In this document: positions 17,971 through 31,599 of the stretch, in pieces
Numbering within the stretch: the stretch's first letter is position 1
Layout of the letters: every line of letters starts with the position of its first letter
Assembly (NCBI RefSeq): GCF_001949145.1
Contig: NW_019091718.1
Span: 34,637 to 95,320, forward strand
Source: Acanthaster planci
Taxonomy: Eukaryota; Echinodermata; Asteroidea; Valvatida; Acanthasteridae
DNA length: 60,684 nucleotides
Direction of reading: 5' to 3'
Made by a program: the position numbers and the translations under genes
The notes under the pieces: generated by a model
Told to the model about the DNA's origin: nothing
The model's database searches: none
The model's input: the letters and a program-made list of their open reading frames with translations, nothing else

Positions 17971-20900
17971 TTGAGCTACCACACCGGGGAAATTCACCTA
18001 AATGTAAATGTTACATGTATGTTTCAATTTCATGTTTTGCCAAACTGTTTTCATAACATTGTCTAAAAGAACTATGCAGAAACTATATTCAACTTTGTGT
18101 ACAATAATGTTTCTTGAGTTTAAACAGTCTGTAATTATTTTGCATAAAGGGTTGTTTTGACTTGCAAATGCTTGAGTGTGTGGAGATGAAAGCTGTGAAT
18201 CATCAATTAAAATAATTATTTTATCACACATCCCGTGTCTGACTCAATCCTTTGAAGGAGGGGAGTATACCTTGACCCTCATCTTTTATCACTGCAGGAT
18301 GGATCTACATGTGCCACCCCACCACCATGGGCAGCCTAGAATTCCATGTCTGTGAACAGTTAAAGTAGGGTCTTCAGATCAAAAATATTGGTACCCCCAG
18401 GAACCGTAAAACTGGTGTCATATGAAAGCTCTCACTGAGAGGAACACAATGCTTTTTAAATCATTTAGATTGGATGAGTAATTTTTGAGATACATGTATC
18501 ACATTTTATATGTTCATGACAATGGTATACACTGAAGCCTTATGCTGCACATAAAGCATATACCCCCTAATCAACCCAAATCGTGCACATTTCCGCCATG
18601 TCAAAGTCGTAAAATTGATGAAACTTAATTAATATTGGAGATATTTGGATGTAGTTTCACACACTGGTGCAGTTTTTCATGCTCTTCAGGATATCTACAT
18701 GTAGGTGGTTTTAAAAATTGTAACTCATTCCTGTGTGAACAGCAATATTTTCCTACTGGGAACATTCTTTTCATTTATGGCCCGTAAATATGCGGAAGTA
18801 ATGTAATAGCATGAACAGAAACTTTAATTATTTCATGTAGTGCAGAGCGTAACCTTCATTCATTTTAACTTCTTCTGATATTCCATGACACACTGTAGAA
18901 CATTGACCAGAAAGTTCTAATTGTAACATGATAAGGTAAGAAATTTCATCTGATAATTCTTACTTGCTATTAAATAACAATGATGTCACCATTTTTCATA
19001 TCTTTCAGCAGGGGAAAGTGCCATTCATCATCAGGAAAACTGTCATGTACTATTTTGTATTCACACTTCATGCTGTTTCTCTTTCTGCTGTAAATTCCTG
19101 TTACTTCAGCAGTGAACCACCCAACAGTCACATCATTTTCCCGGCATTATGCTTCACTTTCTTGTGCAGTAGAGATTCAGGATCACTTTGGTACAGTGGA
19201 AGCAGATGCAGCTGTTGCTTAGCAATGATTTGGTTCCTTTGCATTGCCACTTTTTGTTATGCAGTTCCAGTTTGCTTCTCTGGACGTTTTAGGAGACCTC
19301 CTCTGATGTGTGGTAGAGGAGAGCCTTAGCTGCCCTAACATTTTCCATTGTGATTCTGTTTATTTCCAGAATGGTTGTGAGGTTGGCCTTAAAAAAAAGA
19401 ATGAAATAGGATATAGTTTACATGTTATGTTTCTGGTTTAGTTTTATTTTTGTGAAAAGCGACATTTCATTTTGATTTGTCTTGTCTGATAAAACTTAAT
19501 GTCGTGAGTGAATATTTTCCAATTTATTTGGTTATCCTTTATGTTCTGTACATAATTTCATACAAGAAATGATAACTATTTAAATGCAACAAATAACAAC
19601 AGCTAAAATATAAAAAAAACTAGTCCCCATATTTAATAACTTAAACACCCTTAAAATCACGAATGGTATCGTCCATTAAAAATAAACAGACCGCGCATAC
19701 GTAAGCTATACAGTGGACATTTCCATGCCATTGTAGGGGTGTTTCTCTGCTTTTACCCAGATGTTCACTAAGTTGTGAACTACCTACGTATGGCTCCAAA
19801 TAATCATCGACGATAAACTCATATTTCGAAATGTACATGACCCTGGGGTCTAACTGTTATAAAAAATTACTTCAAAATCTGCTCTCTTCCCACAATCACC
19901 TTCCCTGAATTACGATGACGCTCAAATTCATACTGCAAAAACCCCCAAACTCTGTACGGCCACTCACTCACTCAGTACAATAGCGCAGTACTAGGGGCTC
20001 CATACAATAACATGGCACGGTTATATAAATTTTGTCAAAAAGCCCCAGAATAGCTCTCCAAAAATCTCTCTCCGCACAAAAGTACAAAACATAGGGACTT
20101 AAATTTCACATATTTATTAGAAAAGATTGTGATTCATGTCAAATATGTTCTTTAATACCTTCTGATTGTCCAAATTCGTGTCAAAATCAACCCGTGAATT
20201 TTCAATTCAGCTGTGAACATCGAGCAACTTGAAGTAATACCCCTTTAGGGCAATGGTGAAACCCATTACCATGTCGATCAACTTGCATTGGGGCGCGGAG
20301 ATGCAGCCAAAGTTAGCCTTTCACGCAAGCTTTGGCAAAATGTTGGGGCCGCGAACGCTGAATCGTGCGACTTCAAAAGTCTTCAAGAGTAGATTGGGCG
20401 AAGCGTAGTGGTTCATTCATAACTTTCTGAGCTCTGGTATGTAGCACATACAGCTGTGAACTAAGCATTTTTTTACAGATCCGATTGTGCTACTTTGAAT
20501 GGTACCAGGCTCGTGGGGTTTGACAAAAAAGATACTTCATTTGTAAGTTGAAAAAAAGGCGTTTTTTTTTTCGATCTGAAAATGCATAGTGCACATGAGT
20601 GGCTTCAGTGTAAGTGGGAAAAACTGAAAACTCTAGTTAAAGTTTGCACATGAGAAATAAAAAGCTTTTTTTCTATTGCAATTTATTTCACATATTTATT
20701 TATGGAATGTTGCATTTACAGTAAATTTTACCAAAAAGCAACTAAATTCTTTAAATTTGATTTTTGCCCGCTATTGTCAAAAAGCTGCAAATACGCCATT
20801 TTGGTTTTTAATGAATAGGCCCGATTATGGCTAGTCATTATGAAGCAAGATTGCCTTGTGAAACTGTTTGTGATTTCGTCCATTTGTGCAATTTTTTTAT

Positions 20901-21062
20901 CCTTTTTAACAAGAAGATGCTTATGAGTGAGATTAAAAGTATGTGGATTATGTGTAAACTTGTGATTTATAGCCTGATTGTTGAGTGACCCAAGCTGCAG
21001 GTGAGGGCCATTGTTGACAACCAGGCCCCTCACCTGTTAAAAACGACAAGTTGATTCACATA
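17971..21062. other. Non-coding region, AT-rich
   Basis: I see no recognisable gene. The longest plus frame (18964-19329) is cysteine-rich but without family marks. Open frames at 19641-19838 and 20728-21033 on the minus strand are also unsupported. Possibly intronic or intergenic. Confidence 0.3.
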
Positions 21063-21260
21063 CGTCACCACAGTTTTATTCCCTTATTCATAAATACCCT
21101 AGACAGTCTCCCTATGCAACAGCATGCAAGTTGAACATGAAGTAACATTTGATCATGCCTGCTGAGAGGTGATATTCCAGTTGTGTAAATCATGCGCTGG
21201 CACCTGGATACAAGACAGTATAATTGATTTTGATTGGTCAAGAAAGTGTGTGCACACGGG
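21063..21260. repeat. Dispersed repeat family R1, copy 1
   Basis: About 200 bp aligns in the same orientation with 34845-35045. Shared marks include ttcataaatac, caacagcatgcaa/caacaacatgcaacctga, atgcctgctgagaggtgata, tggatacaa and gattggtcaagag. Non-coding; nature unknown. Confidence 0.65.
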
Positions 21261-23198
21261 TTTATTATTTTCTGAGATGGCACTTTTTAGGTTTTATCCG
21301 CATCTATTATTTTTCAAACAGACCCCCAAAACTCTTTTTTTCCGTTTTTACCCCTCCTGACTTGAAAGAAAGGCCGTAAGAGAAAACACAAACAGGAATG
21401 CATTTATTTTCACCCCAAACGCATCTCAAGTTCAATTACGGTTGCACACTGCATGTACAGCATGCATGTGTAGCTCTGTCCATTTAAAAACAAAGGTTGC
21501 TGAGCTTACATGAGACGCGGCATGTGCTGCCAGCACTTGCGTACCTTTATGATCATTAAACGACTGGAAGTCCAGCAGCGCTATGTATACCAAGTACTTC
21601 ACAGTGCAATGAACTGTCTGAACATGCACCTTGGGTGGTTAGTGTGCTGAGCACACTAAGCCTTTAATTCAAAACTATTATGACAGTCAGTGATTCCCAA
21701 TCGCAGTGATTGTATGAATAGGAATATTGTACATAAGTCAGGAACTAATTACATTAGTCTTCGCAGGACAAGCTGTCGATTAATGTCTACAACGTAATTG
21801 TGCATAGTTTTGAGTAGGAATTCTCATTTACCTGATGCTACAGATTTTGTCAAAATATGGAAAAAGTTTTAGAAAGAATGGACATACACTGTATTAAATC
21901 CATCCAATCAAAGATGAAAATAAGTGGAACTGGATACAGCTGCAAGAGAAGAGAACCCGGTTGTCATGCGCTGCGCTCACTAGGCTCGGTCGTGCCCTTC
22001 ACTGTTATCTGCCATGATAAAAACGTTTCAGTTGTTTTGAGCAGACCCTGTGGCATCTCTGTATATTGTTGCAATGAACAAACACCAGAATTTGTGGTCG
22101 CCAAGAGACTACTTACAGTTTCGTCTGATGCAGCTTCTTCTCCAAACCTCCGGTCATTCAATTTGAAATTGTAGTATTGCCTTGTTTAGTCATATCTTAT
22201 ATCAACAAAGTTTACTTCAATACATCATCATTAAAAAGAATACTTTCTTGGCACTTTCGGTTTTGTTTTTGTTTTGAAAGCTGTTTCCATAGTCTTGGAT
22301 GAATTCTATATTGGACTGTTGGGTATATCAGCTTCCTTTAAGTGTTTGGAATCTGCTTGAAACAAGCCTCCATAGTGAGATTTTTTTCATTTAAAAAGAA
22401 ATTCTCCCTTGTTTGTCAATTGTGCATTCGAATGTTCAAATCAAAAACTAATATTCAGATATTTGGATATGCAGCACAGCCTTAACATGGTGATGGGTTA
22501 AACTTTGTTTGACCTTTTTACAACATTCTTTAAATGTTGCTGATTCTCCAAAAATTTAATAGATTTAAACTTTGCAGACATCGTTAGAAATAAACATGAA
22601 TGGGTCAGATTGAAATGGTTTTTAACTTTGAATATTTAAATGAAAAAATATCACATTAAAATCACAGCTCAGTTATTTTGTGCACATTACAGGAAAGCAA
22701 AGTTGATATTTTGGGGCCTCTTCAATTCTAGAGCAAGATTCTTCAGAGGGGACCAGTTTTCACATTTGTTTTCATTTGTTTTTTGATTTTCATGCCATAG
22801 GTACCTTTGTCAAGATGTCTGTCAACCTCTGTTGAAGAGCCTTACAGTTGCAGTTACTCATGGTAATACATTTGAAATCTTGTTTTAAATTCAACATGAT
22901 TAAAAAATAAATCTCTGAAGACCCATTATGGCTCATTAGGTCAGTGTGTAGCTGTGATTTGCTTGGCATGATGATAGCAGGTATATGTTACAATGAAAAG
23001 ATAATGATTTTGCTTAAAATCCTTTTTGAGGTATTTAATGTTGAAGTTGCCAATCAAATTGTAGAAAAATGACATTAACCAAGACATTGAACTTAATAAG
23101 GTTGCACTGCCAAAACAGTTGCTTGCATATCCAATACCTGTCATCCACTGAACCATGCTGTGTCCATGCCTTTATTTGGTGCCCATGCTTGATTCCTA
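21261..23198. other. Non-coding sequence, no gene recognised
   Basis: AT-rich. The plus frame 21857-22174 is open for about 100 codons, but neither composition nor splice context supports it strongly. Confidence 0.3.
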
Positions 23199-23944
23199 GC
23201 AGTTCTTGTACTCGGGCTACAAAATACTCGGGACTCGACATCAAAAAATTGTAATTGATCATCAAAGTACTCAAACTCGATTCACAGTACTCGATAAAAA
23301 AATCCTTTAAATTAACTTACCATGAACGGCCGTTAAAATAAGGTACAAAAATACTGACTCCAATGACCCGATATTCGATACGGTTCTGACAAAGAGAAGG
23401 CAGAACGTGGGACCATTAACGCATATGACCCATTTGCCATCTGTGCGCATACTTAACCAATCAAATTATATTGTGGTACTCCTGAATGGTCCCGCGATTT
23501 ACTTGGGCATTGGTAGTCTGGTTCCTGGACCCGAAAATTCTAACAACGAACCCAGCATACAGAAAATCACGGGGATGTAAATAATTGAGCCTGGAAAATA
23601 GACTTCGCAGCACAGTGCACGTTGTGTCAACTGCTGTAACGCACATGTAGTGACCGTGACATTGCTAGCCAGATCACTTGTTCTTGTAGCCATGTCATCT
23701 GCATTCAGTGTTTCTTTTACACAGTGGCAGGTCTTAGAGTCTCTAAATTAAGATAAAACTACTTTTGAATTAGAAGTACTTGTACTTGGAATTAGAAGTA
23801 CTTGTACTTGTACTCGGAAGTGCAAGTACTTGTACTTGGAAACCAGTACTCGGCTTGAAAAGTACTCGCTCTGTCCTTGTACTCGGCAGTCAAAGTACTC
23901 GGCAGCACTTGGTACTCAGAAAAAAGTACTCGACTACAACACTG
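23199..23944. mobile_element. hAT-like non-autonomous element rich in AGTACTCG words
   Basis: The right end reads, in complement, CAGTGTTGTAGTCGAGTACT, a hAT-style CAGTG terminus. The left end near 23199 begins cagttcttgtactcgggcta, a diverged match. Both flanks carry many tactcg/agtactt words (23205-23310 and 23770-23940). No clear 8-bp target duplication was seen, and there is no transposase. Confidence 0.4.
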
Positions 23945-25034
23945 ATGGTACACTCACTTGTTTGAACTGATCTAGTGAAATCCGTGGCCATGCAGAAAAA
24001 GAAAAATTGTTGCAATCCACAAAGGACTAAAACATCGCAAATTGGCACTGTTTCTGTGAGTGAGGGTTTTCTTTTTACTTTTTCATACTGTTGTATGGGT
24101 GACTGACAGAATATTCCACCTGATGCTGTCATGATCTGTACCTTGCCGTCTAGAAAACTTTGATCAATGAATAAATTATAAAATTCACCCTCTACCATAT
24201 GGTTTTGGTGGTCATAATGTGGTACTGTAGACAAGGAGGCCTTGCTTTAGTGTCTTGCCCTTGCAGATATCTTTGTATAATTGTTTCTAGCCCCCCCTTT
24301 CCACTGTTGCAAGATCCCCAGTTTCTTTTTGAATGGATTCCTATTGTCCACAGCGGAATTTTTTTCTTCCTTTTTGTTGATTTGTGGCTTGGGAAAAATT
24401 TCTGCTGAAAGCAGAAGAATTATGCAGAAGTCATATTAAAACTTTGCATTTGATTTTTGAATGAAACCTTCGACACTGTTCTACAGGCCTACAGGTAGTT
24501 TAATATGGGTTTAACCACTGTTAAGTTTCCAAGCATTTAAAGACTGGAAGACAAAAACATTACTGAAACGACTCACAAAACAAAATGCAACATTTGTCTA
24601 GTATTTTGGGGATTTTATGCTCGGTTGCATTGGTTTCTGCTACTATATTGAAACTACATCTACATGTGTAATAGATGGGCTGGAAACCATTTTAGTGCAA
24701 AATATTTAATGAAGATTTCTCCAAGTTAAGTCACAAAACGTAATCTACCTGACCACATGACATGTGTTTTCTGATTTGAAGGATTCTTTCCAGGTAAAAC
24801 TCCTTGCCTTCATATAGATAACATGAAGAAACATTTCAGCATAGTCACCCTGTTGCTCATACAAAGTGGCCAATGTTCCTTGTGTGCGGATGTACTGTAT
24901 GCTGTGTACATGTGTAACCATGAGTGATATGTACCATGGGCAGAGATGGGGGGATATATTCCACCCACTTTCGACCTTTGGGGATTACCAGTACAGTTCC
25001 CCCCACACACACTTTTCAAGTCACTGACAATGCA
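23945..25034. other. Non-coding sequence, no gene recognised
   Basis: Only short shadow frames. No repeat boundary was detected before the LTR at 25035. Confidence 0.3.
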
Positions 25035-25180
25035 TGTAGAGATATATGAATATTCATGTACAGCACAGGTTTGCTGAGGATGTCTGCCCATGCGGGCACT
25101 TTATGGAATTAACACATTCAGCCATGACTTAGTCCACACAAGGCACCTCCGTGTTCCACCTTTATTCCGTCATCCCAACA
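25035..25180 (+). repeat. 5' LTR (146 bp)
   Basis: TG...CA ends. It shares the gctgaggatgtctgcccatg and gtgttccacctttattcc blocks with the 3' LTR. The AATAAA signal of the 3' copy is aattaa here. Confidence 0.85.
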
Positions 25181-25198
25181 TGGTGGCAGTGGTGAAAG
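25181..25198 (+). other. Primer-binding-site region
   Basis: tggtggcagtggtgaaag directly follows the 5' LTR. Many gypsy elements have TGG-starting tRNA primer sites here. The tRNA cannot be named from this sequence. Confidence 0.45.
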
Positions 25199-26239
25199 GA
25201 CCTATTGGGTGCTGTGGCATTGTGTGTGCCCTTGGAGAAAATACTGGTGACGAAGACAGGCAAGATTGGCTTAAAACTTTCTGATGTCCAGATGCTCACC
25301 GATGATTCTAGTCTCCATAACTCACCTGGACAGCCCATGTAGACATTGTACCATGTGCATATCCGCATTGACTAGCGCATGTTTGCCAGGCCATGTTGTG
25401 TGATCATGCACTCATGCATGCATCTCGTCCATGTACTGTGACCCATAATAAGACTGCAGACTGTTGCCATCACTGTCTTTTGGCCTACTCCATGTCGCCT
25501 CGGAAACAAGCTCTTTGGGACTAACTTTGGCATCGCAGCCCAGTACCATGCCCCAAGCCCTCATCATTGGAAACTAACTACCTTGACGGTTGAGACCAGG
25601 CGTGCAGTCCAGATGTTTTCACTGCACCACTGAAACCACACATGACCTACAGCGGGCATCGCGCCCATTTCGTGAAAAAACATGGCCTTCAAGTTTGAAC
25701 CGGTACTCCCGGGTGGCCCACAAAAGCACTTTGCTGCATCATTGGAGTGCATACCGGGGATCATCGCCGACCCGACGAATGGCTCCTGACAAAGACTGTA
25801 ACCTGAAACAGGCCAGTCACATCACAGTAGTCGCAGCGAGTACTTGGCGAGTGACTGTTTTTTGTTGCACGAACTATGCCCATGTATTGCAGTACAGTAT
25901 CGTCGAACTGTAATGACTGTGTTACTGTCTATACTGTGACCATTCACCTTTGTTATTGGCTTGTGTTTTCACATGACTGATATGTTGTAACAGGAGCACA
26001 ATTTGTTCAATAAGCTTCGATTTCATTCAGACCACTGTTAATAGTGTTAGGCCTATACGTTGCTGAAAACGATCTGCAATTTTGTTTGTTTTATAGTGTT
26101 AGGCTTTGATTGTGTTGATAGGCTTACAGCTACTTATACTACAGTATATGCATGAGTCCTTGCTCACTAAAATGCTCAGTGTTGGCTGAGATATTTTGTA
26201 GTGCCCTCACATTTGCTTGAAGTAAGACATACATTGGTG

Positions 26240-27050
26240 TATGCATGTTCTGCCACCAATCGGGGCTAAGTTTCCAGAGATGAATTGGTCTGCCAAGAAT
26301 GTGGGCGAAGAGTTTGAGTTGTTTGAGCAAAAGTGTTTCTCTGCATGAATGACTATGACATTAACCAGGCGGAGAAACTAGCCCTGAAAATGAAAATTTC
26401 TGTAGGTACTGAAGGTTTGAAACATCTTGACTTTTCTGGGTTATCCAAAACTGACCAAGAAGAGCCAGAGAAGGTATGGGCATTGTGTGAAAATCAATTG
26501 AAAATCAGTGTCAATTTTCAAATACATAGGCTAGAGTTGATAAGGTACAAACAAAAGCATGGGGAAACAATTGATGATTTTGTTAACAGGTGCCGAGAAA
26601 ACACTGGAAGCAGAGTTAGACGAACGAGTGGTTGAGTTGGTCATAGCCTCTACTCCTCTTGATGGTTTTCGTCACAGCCTGTTTCATCGGAGTTGCTCTC
26701 CGATGACGCAGTGCGTAAGGCCGCAAATGATTCAGCGTCAGTCGAGGCAATCTGTTCTACATGGTGCCCATGTGGAAATTGCAGTTTGTACCATAAACCT
26801 TGCAGTTGCCCAGTATACAACAACACGTTTAAGTTTTGCTCCGGCAAAGGCCATTGGGCCAAGCTTTGTAGGAAGGCAAGCAAGCTCGACATAGATGGCA
26901 GGCGTCGCCGCACGGTGTGCAGCACGTCAAAGCTGCACAAACCTTGCAGTAGGTCACCTAAACGTAGTGGTTCTTGGGCAAATGACTCCTCGGGTACAGC
27001 AAGATCTCGTAAGTGGAGACAACCTAGACCTATTTGGTGTCACATTTGAC
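26240..27050 (+). pseudogene. Gag relic with zinc-knuckle remnants
   Basis: FPEMNWSAKNVGEEFELFEQ (near 26270) is the typical start of the capsid-like region. After a frame change (26333-26635) it continues to YKQKHGETIDDFVNRCRE. A further change leads to a Cys/His segment with FCSGKGHWAKLC (near 26840), the second zinc knuckle with a small insertion. At least three frame breaks. Confidence 0.7.
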
Positions 27051-27599
27051 TCCATCACTGTGTTCGACATGTGTCACCCCCATGCAGTTGCATGGACCTA
27101 CCTAAGCCTTCACAACACCTGACGTTGTCTGCCCAGACAGACTTGGACGACACTTCTTAAGAGTAAAAGTGGACACCATCATAAGTGCCAACACTCTGCC
27201 CGTATGCACCACAAAGTGGAAATCTCTCACCTGACCGACCAACACCTACCTCACAGCCTACAATGGCTCCACCATAACGTGTCATGGGTTCTTGCACCTC
27301 ATGTGCAGTTACAAGGGCAGTAACTGGTCACGAGAAAAATTCTTCATCTTGGATGTTTTGGGTCCAGCTGTTGCTGACCTGCCAATGAGCCAGAAGTTAC
27401 AGCTGGTGACCATTCATGTGTCCACCAACCATGACAGCAACGTGCGAACTCAAAGGGAACCGAATACAGCCTCCAATACAGGCTCATTTTCCCTTGCTAC
27501 CCATGGCATCAAAAGCACTGAGGACCTTAAGAGGCTGTACCCCACCCAATGTGACACGCTAGGGAGCCTCAAATCAGGGCACGTCTCCATCTAAAAGAT

Positions 27600-28330
27600 G
27601 ATTCTAGACCGCATATAGACCCACTGCACAAATGCAGTATTCACCTCGAGGCAAAGCTTAAAACTGAGCTTGAGAAGATAGAGCAGGATGGCGTTATCGG
27701 CCCAGTCACCCACCACACTGACTGGTGCAGCTCACTCTCTGCGAGTGTAAAAAAAGATGGGTCATTGCACTTATGTTTGAATCCAAAACTCCTGAATGAC
27801 AACTTCAAATGTTGTCCTCACAAGGTACCCACACTGGAGGAGTTGAACCCTGAATTCTCACAAGCCAAAGTTTTCTTTAAGCATGATGCAAAGGCTGGTT
27901 ACTGGTCTGTCCATTTGGATGAGTCCTCCCAGGAGCTGATGACTTTTTGCACACAATTCGGTCGATAGTGCTTTCAGAGGCTTCCTTTGGCTTGTCGGTC
28001 AGCCAGGACATCTGTCAAGAATGTATGAAAACCATTGTGGCCCAAGCTGCATAGGCATTGCGGATAACATAGCCGTAACATAACCCCCTCTACCTCATGG
28101 AAACCGCCAAGTGTGAAGGCCTCGTTTTCAACAGTTTCAAGTGTCCCATCAAAACAACCCAGATCAACTTTTTTGGTTCCATATACTCAGCTCATGGCAT
28201 CCACCTGGACCCTGCGAGAGTGGCAGATATACATGCCATGCCAACACCACAAGACAAAGAGGACTTACAGAGGTTTCTCAGGGTAGTCATTTTCATGTCT
28301 CCATACACACCCAACTGAACTGATAAGGCC
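27600..28330 (+). pseudogene. Reverse transcriptase relic
   Basis: KCSIHLEAKLKTELEKIEQD, then a 27765-27968 block with LHLCLNPKLLN and FFKHDAKAGYWSVHLDE, match gypsy RT. The catalytic box near 28053-28073 reads GIADNIA, with the second Asp changed to Asn. There are stops at 27966 and 28075, and thumb-like sequence (INFFGSIYSAHGIHLDP) follows near 28165. Not functional. Confidence 0.75.
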
Positions 28331-28455
28331 CACCCCTGAGGGACTTACTGTGAAAAGATGTTCCTTTCTCATGGAAGGATGACCATCAGGCTGCATTCCA
28401 TGCCCTAAAGTACTCCATCACTGCCAACTCTTGCCTGCAATAACATAACCCCAAA

Positions 28456-28830
28456 GTGGGAACCACCCTCGAGGTCGAAGCTTTACAGAAAGGCTCGGCG
28501 CTTGTCTCATCCAGGAAGGCATACCTGTGGCTTATGCATCAAAGAGCCTGTCAACGGCACAATCCAACTATTCCAACACAGAACAGGGAAGCCCTCACCC
28601 TAGTATTTGGCGTGAATAAGTTCCACACTTACCTCTTTGGCATTCGTTTCGGAGTTGTCACAGATCATAAGCCACTGGTGACCATTTGGAAGAAGCCTCT
28701 CACCAGTGCTCCACCACAACTGCTCATCAAGATACAAGGGTACCATTTCAACTTGAATATAAGCATGGCAGTACTGTGGTGATTGCTGATGCGTTGAGCA
28801 GACTTCCAAATCCTGCCCATCACGATGTAC
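28456..28830 (+). pseudogene. RNase H relic
   Basis: PTQNREALTLVFGVNKFHTY then GVVTDHKPLVTIWKKPL and, one frame on, a remnant of the VVIADALSRLPNP end (28686 frame). These are the standard gypsy RNase H motifs. A frameshift lies near 28740. Confidence 0.75.
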
Positions 28831-29951
28831 ATGTACCCCTTGATGTCCCTGTCGATGTTCACAGTGTCGAGGAGCAAAAGGCAACCCAGCATCTGGAACT
28901 AGTGCACTCTGGGGCAGCGAAGCAAGATGCGCTCCAACAGGAAACAGCCAGGGATCCAGTTTTCAAGGATCTGCCCCGAGACATCTGGTTGTTCAGGGAT
29001 GAGTTTGGTCTGTCATCAGGTGTTCTCTTTAACGGCGGACAATTCATCATACCTGACTCAGTTTATTGGCCACACATCAATGATGACATTAGCAAACTTG
29101 TCAAATAGTGTCAGATCTGCAAGGCACATTTCAGTTGTCAACTGAAAGAACGTCTCCAACCTCATGACATACCACTTACACCATGGACAAAGTTAGGTAC
29201 TGACCTTTTCAAACTAGGACAGGATACTCACCTCCTCATCGTAGACTACCATTCTAAATATCCAGTAGTGCATAAATTGTCTGACATCTCCAGTGCATCT
29301 GTTGCCCAAAAGACAGCGGCCACATTTAGCTTGTTTGACGCACCCAAGGAGATAGTGACTGACAGTGGTCCATGGTTTGTATGGCAGCCATATGCCATGT
29401 GTGAAGAATAGGGGGTTTCACATATCACCTCCTCCCCAAGGTACCCCCGCTCGAACGGAATGGCAGAACGGACCATCAGAACGCTCAAATCTGTCATGAA
29501 AAAGTGCCACGAAACACACCAGGATGATTGTAAGGCCCTGCTTAACTTGCAGGCAACACCACTTGATGCTCATCTGCCTTCCCCAGCTGAAATGCTCTTC
29601 GGGTGACCAGTCACCACCACTCTGCCAAACAACAATCTCAGAGGACAAGCCGAGAGACCTGCTGTAATTAACGACCATCACTCCTCCTGCCAGGAGACCA
29701 TGAAAACAGACCACGACAAACATGCTGGTGATGCCTTACCTCCCTTGTATGTCGGACAGAAGGTCCACATCCTTAACCAGCCTAGCAAGTCATGGCGTCC
29801 TGGAGAAGTGGTCAAGGTCTGCAGAGAGCCCAGGTCATACAAGGTTAGAATGCCCAATGGAACTACCATCCAGCAGAATAGGTTGCATCTGTGTGAAATG
29901 CACAGTAAGCAGACATCGCTCAAGCAAAGTGCCACGTCAAAGCACAGCTGA
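28830..29951 (+). pseudogene. Integrase relic lacking its zinc-binding His pair
   Basis: Catalytic Asp and Glu contexts remain: LGTDLFKLG (near 29195), EIVTDSGPWF (near 29350) and SNGMAERTIRTLK (near 29455). At about 29060 FIIPDS joins directly to VYWPHINDD, so the roughly 25-residue block that normally carries the two zinc-binding His is deleted. Cys residues follow after a stop (TAG 29106). A further stop is at 29409. The C-terminal PSKSWRPGEVVKV block is open (29700-29951). Confidence 0.75.
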
Positions 29952-30378
29952 GCAGCCCAAACACGTTCGCTTTCAATTGCCCCCATGCGCTCTCTTTTCC
30001 GAGACAGGTTGCGACCAACAAGACCTCAGCCAATCTGATGGGAACATAAGACCTATTGACCAAAGAATCGGTTCAACGCAGCAGAAACTTTCCTGCACAA
30101 GCCCAAAACTACACGGTCTGTTTGTGATGTCAAAGTGTCACCTTGATCAGACCAGTTGACTTCTTTCCAGTTGTTACAATTTGAGAGTTGACTTTTCTGC
30201 AATGTTGTTGTTTGTTCCTCTTTGATAAATGAGATACCAATAAGCTGTAGTTTTGCTTACGAGAGATTCCAGTTTGTTTTGCTACATGAACTGTTATTTT
30301 TCATGGTAAACCTCTGACTTGAGACTTTTCTGACAGGTTTAAACATTAAATCTATGGAAACATACATGTATATCTTTC

Positions 30379-30548
30379 AAAAGGGGGATGTAGAGATATA
30401 TGAATAATCATAACCCTGCATATATGTACAGGGCAGGCACGCTGAGGATGTCTGCCCATGTGGGCACTTTATGAAATAAACATGCAGCCGTGATTAATAG
30501 TCAACACAAGCCGCCTCTGTGTTCCACCTTTATTCCACCATCCCAACA
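30379..30548 (+). repeat. Polypurine tract and 3' LTR (160 bp)
   Basis: aaaaggggga followed by TGTAGAGATATATGAATAAT. It contains gaaataaac (AATAAA signal near 30475) and ends CATCCCAACA. Confidence 0.85.
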
Positions 30549-31590
30549 ATGTACACCCTTAGGCTGCACCAATGTACTCCTCACTTGCTAGCATCATGAT
30601 CTCAACTGGGATGGACGCTGTGTTGAGCTTTCAGAAATCATCCCTCCCCACATGTCAATAGAAATCTTCACCCATGGTACTGACTGCGCTGTGTGTTGTC
30701 AAACCATTCATTGTTCCTTCATATGATTTTCCTTAACTCTCAAGTCATTATCATGAGTCCCAAATATCTTTCTTTTGTTGAAAATAACTTGTCACTGTTA
30801 AATGAAAGTGTATGGAAAATTTGGGTACCAAGTGGAATGTTTGGTACACCCAATGGTTTGGTGTGTCAGCTTTGTACTGTTTGTATGGAATGATGTCATG
30901 ATGAGGTCATTAATATAACTTTCATTAATTTAGAATAGTAACCATTTTATTTCAAAAAGCTGATTTACATGTACTTCTTGTTTTAGGTTAGAAGTGGAGG
31001 TTCATATGTAATGCATAAGTGGTTGTGTAACAATGATGTGGTGACGGTATCATCAGAGATCACACGGTCAATTTCTTAGCAGGCCGATATCTCCAAAATC
31101 ATACTTCCAATAGAGATAAAACAGCATTCCTCAACAAAAAGGTATTGTATGTGAAAAATTGGGTGGCATCACTGTCACAACCTCATCAGTTGATTTTAGA
31201 GGAATTTTTAGCTTTTTCTGCAACTTTGCAGAAACAGGTATTGTTTTTCTGATTATTATTTTTTTCTTTTTTTTTTTTCTTTTTTTGTTTTCTTTTTCAA
31301 CTCAATTCCTTCCACCAGTCGACTTTGGCAGTTTACTAAATCTGATTGACTTCAAACTTAGCAGACCTTTGGACCATCATCCAAGGACGGTCCTAGAAGA
31401 AATTCACAGTGATAACTTACGGAGTTTATTTATTATTGATTTTTTAAGAATTAATTTTTCCCCACAGACTTTGTACACAGATTGCACACAGTTTTCGGAC
31501 TGTCCTATATCAGGCTATGAGGGCGCTATTGCAGAATTTCGGTTACACCTGCCTGGGCTTTCAATTTTCAACAAACTGTCCTATATTGAA
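30549..31590. other. Non-coding flank leading into tandem array
   Basis: No gene is recognised. A T-rich block lies at 31255-31300. Early diverged words of the following array (gatgtcatgatgaggtcat near 30893) appear here. Confidence 0.35.
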
Positions 31591-31599
31591 CCATGGATG

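Larger units (their letters stand above)
25035..30548 (+). mobile_element. Ty3/gypsy retrotransposon with both LTRs, decayed
   Basis: 5' LTR 25035-25180 and 3' LTR 30389-30548 both start TGTAGAGATATATGAAT and end CATCCCAACA. The 5-bp flanks are atgca (25030-25034) and atgta (30549-30553), a target duplication with one change. The internal region starts tggtggcagtggtgaaag (primer-site region), and a polypurine tract (aaaaggggga, 30379-30388) precedes the 3' LTR. Between them lie gag, RT, RNase H and integrase relics in shifting frames. About 1 kb between the LTR and gag (25181-26230) has no recognised coding. Confidence 0.8.

Noticed and set aside
18964-19329. A Cys-rich 121-codon open frame
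   Set aside because: No signal peptide, domain or repeat pattern could be defended. The splice-like site near its start is weak.
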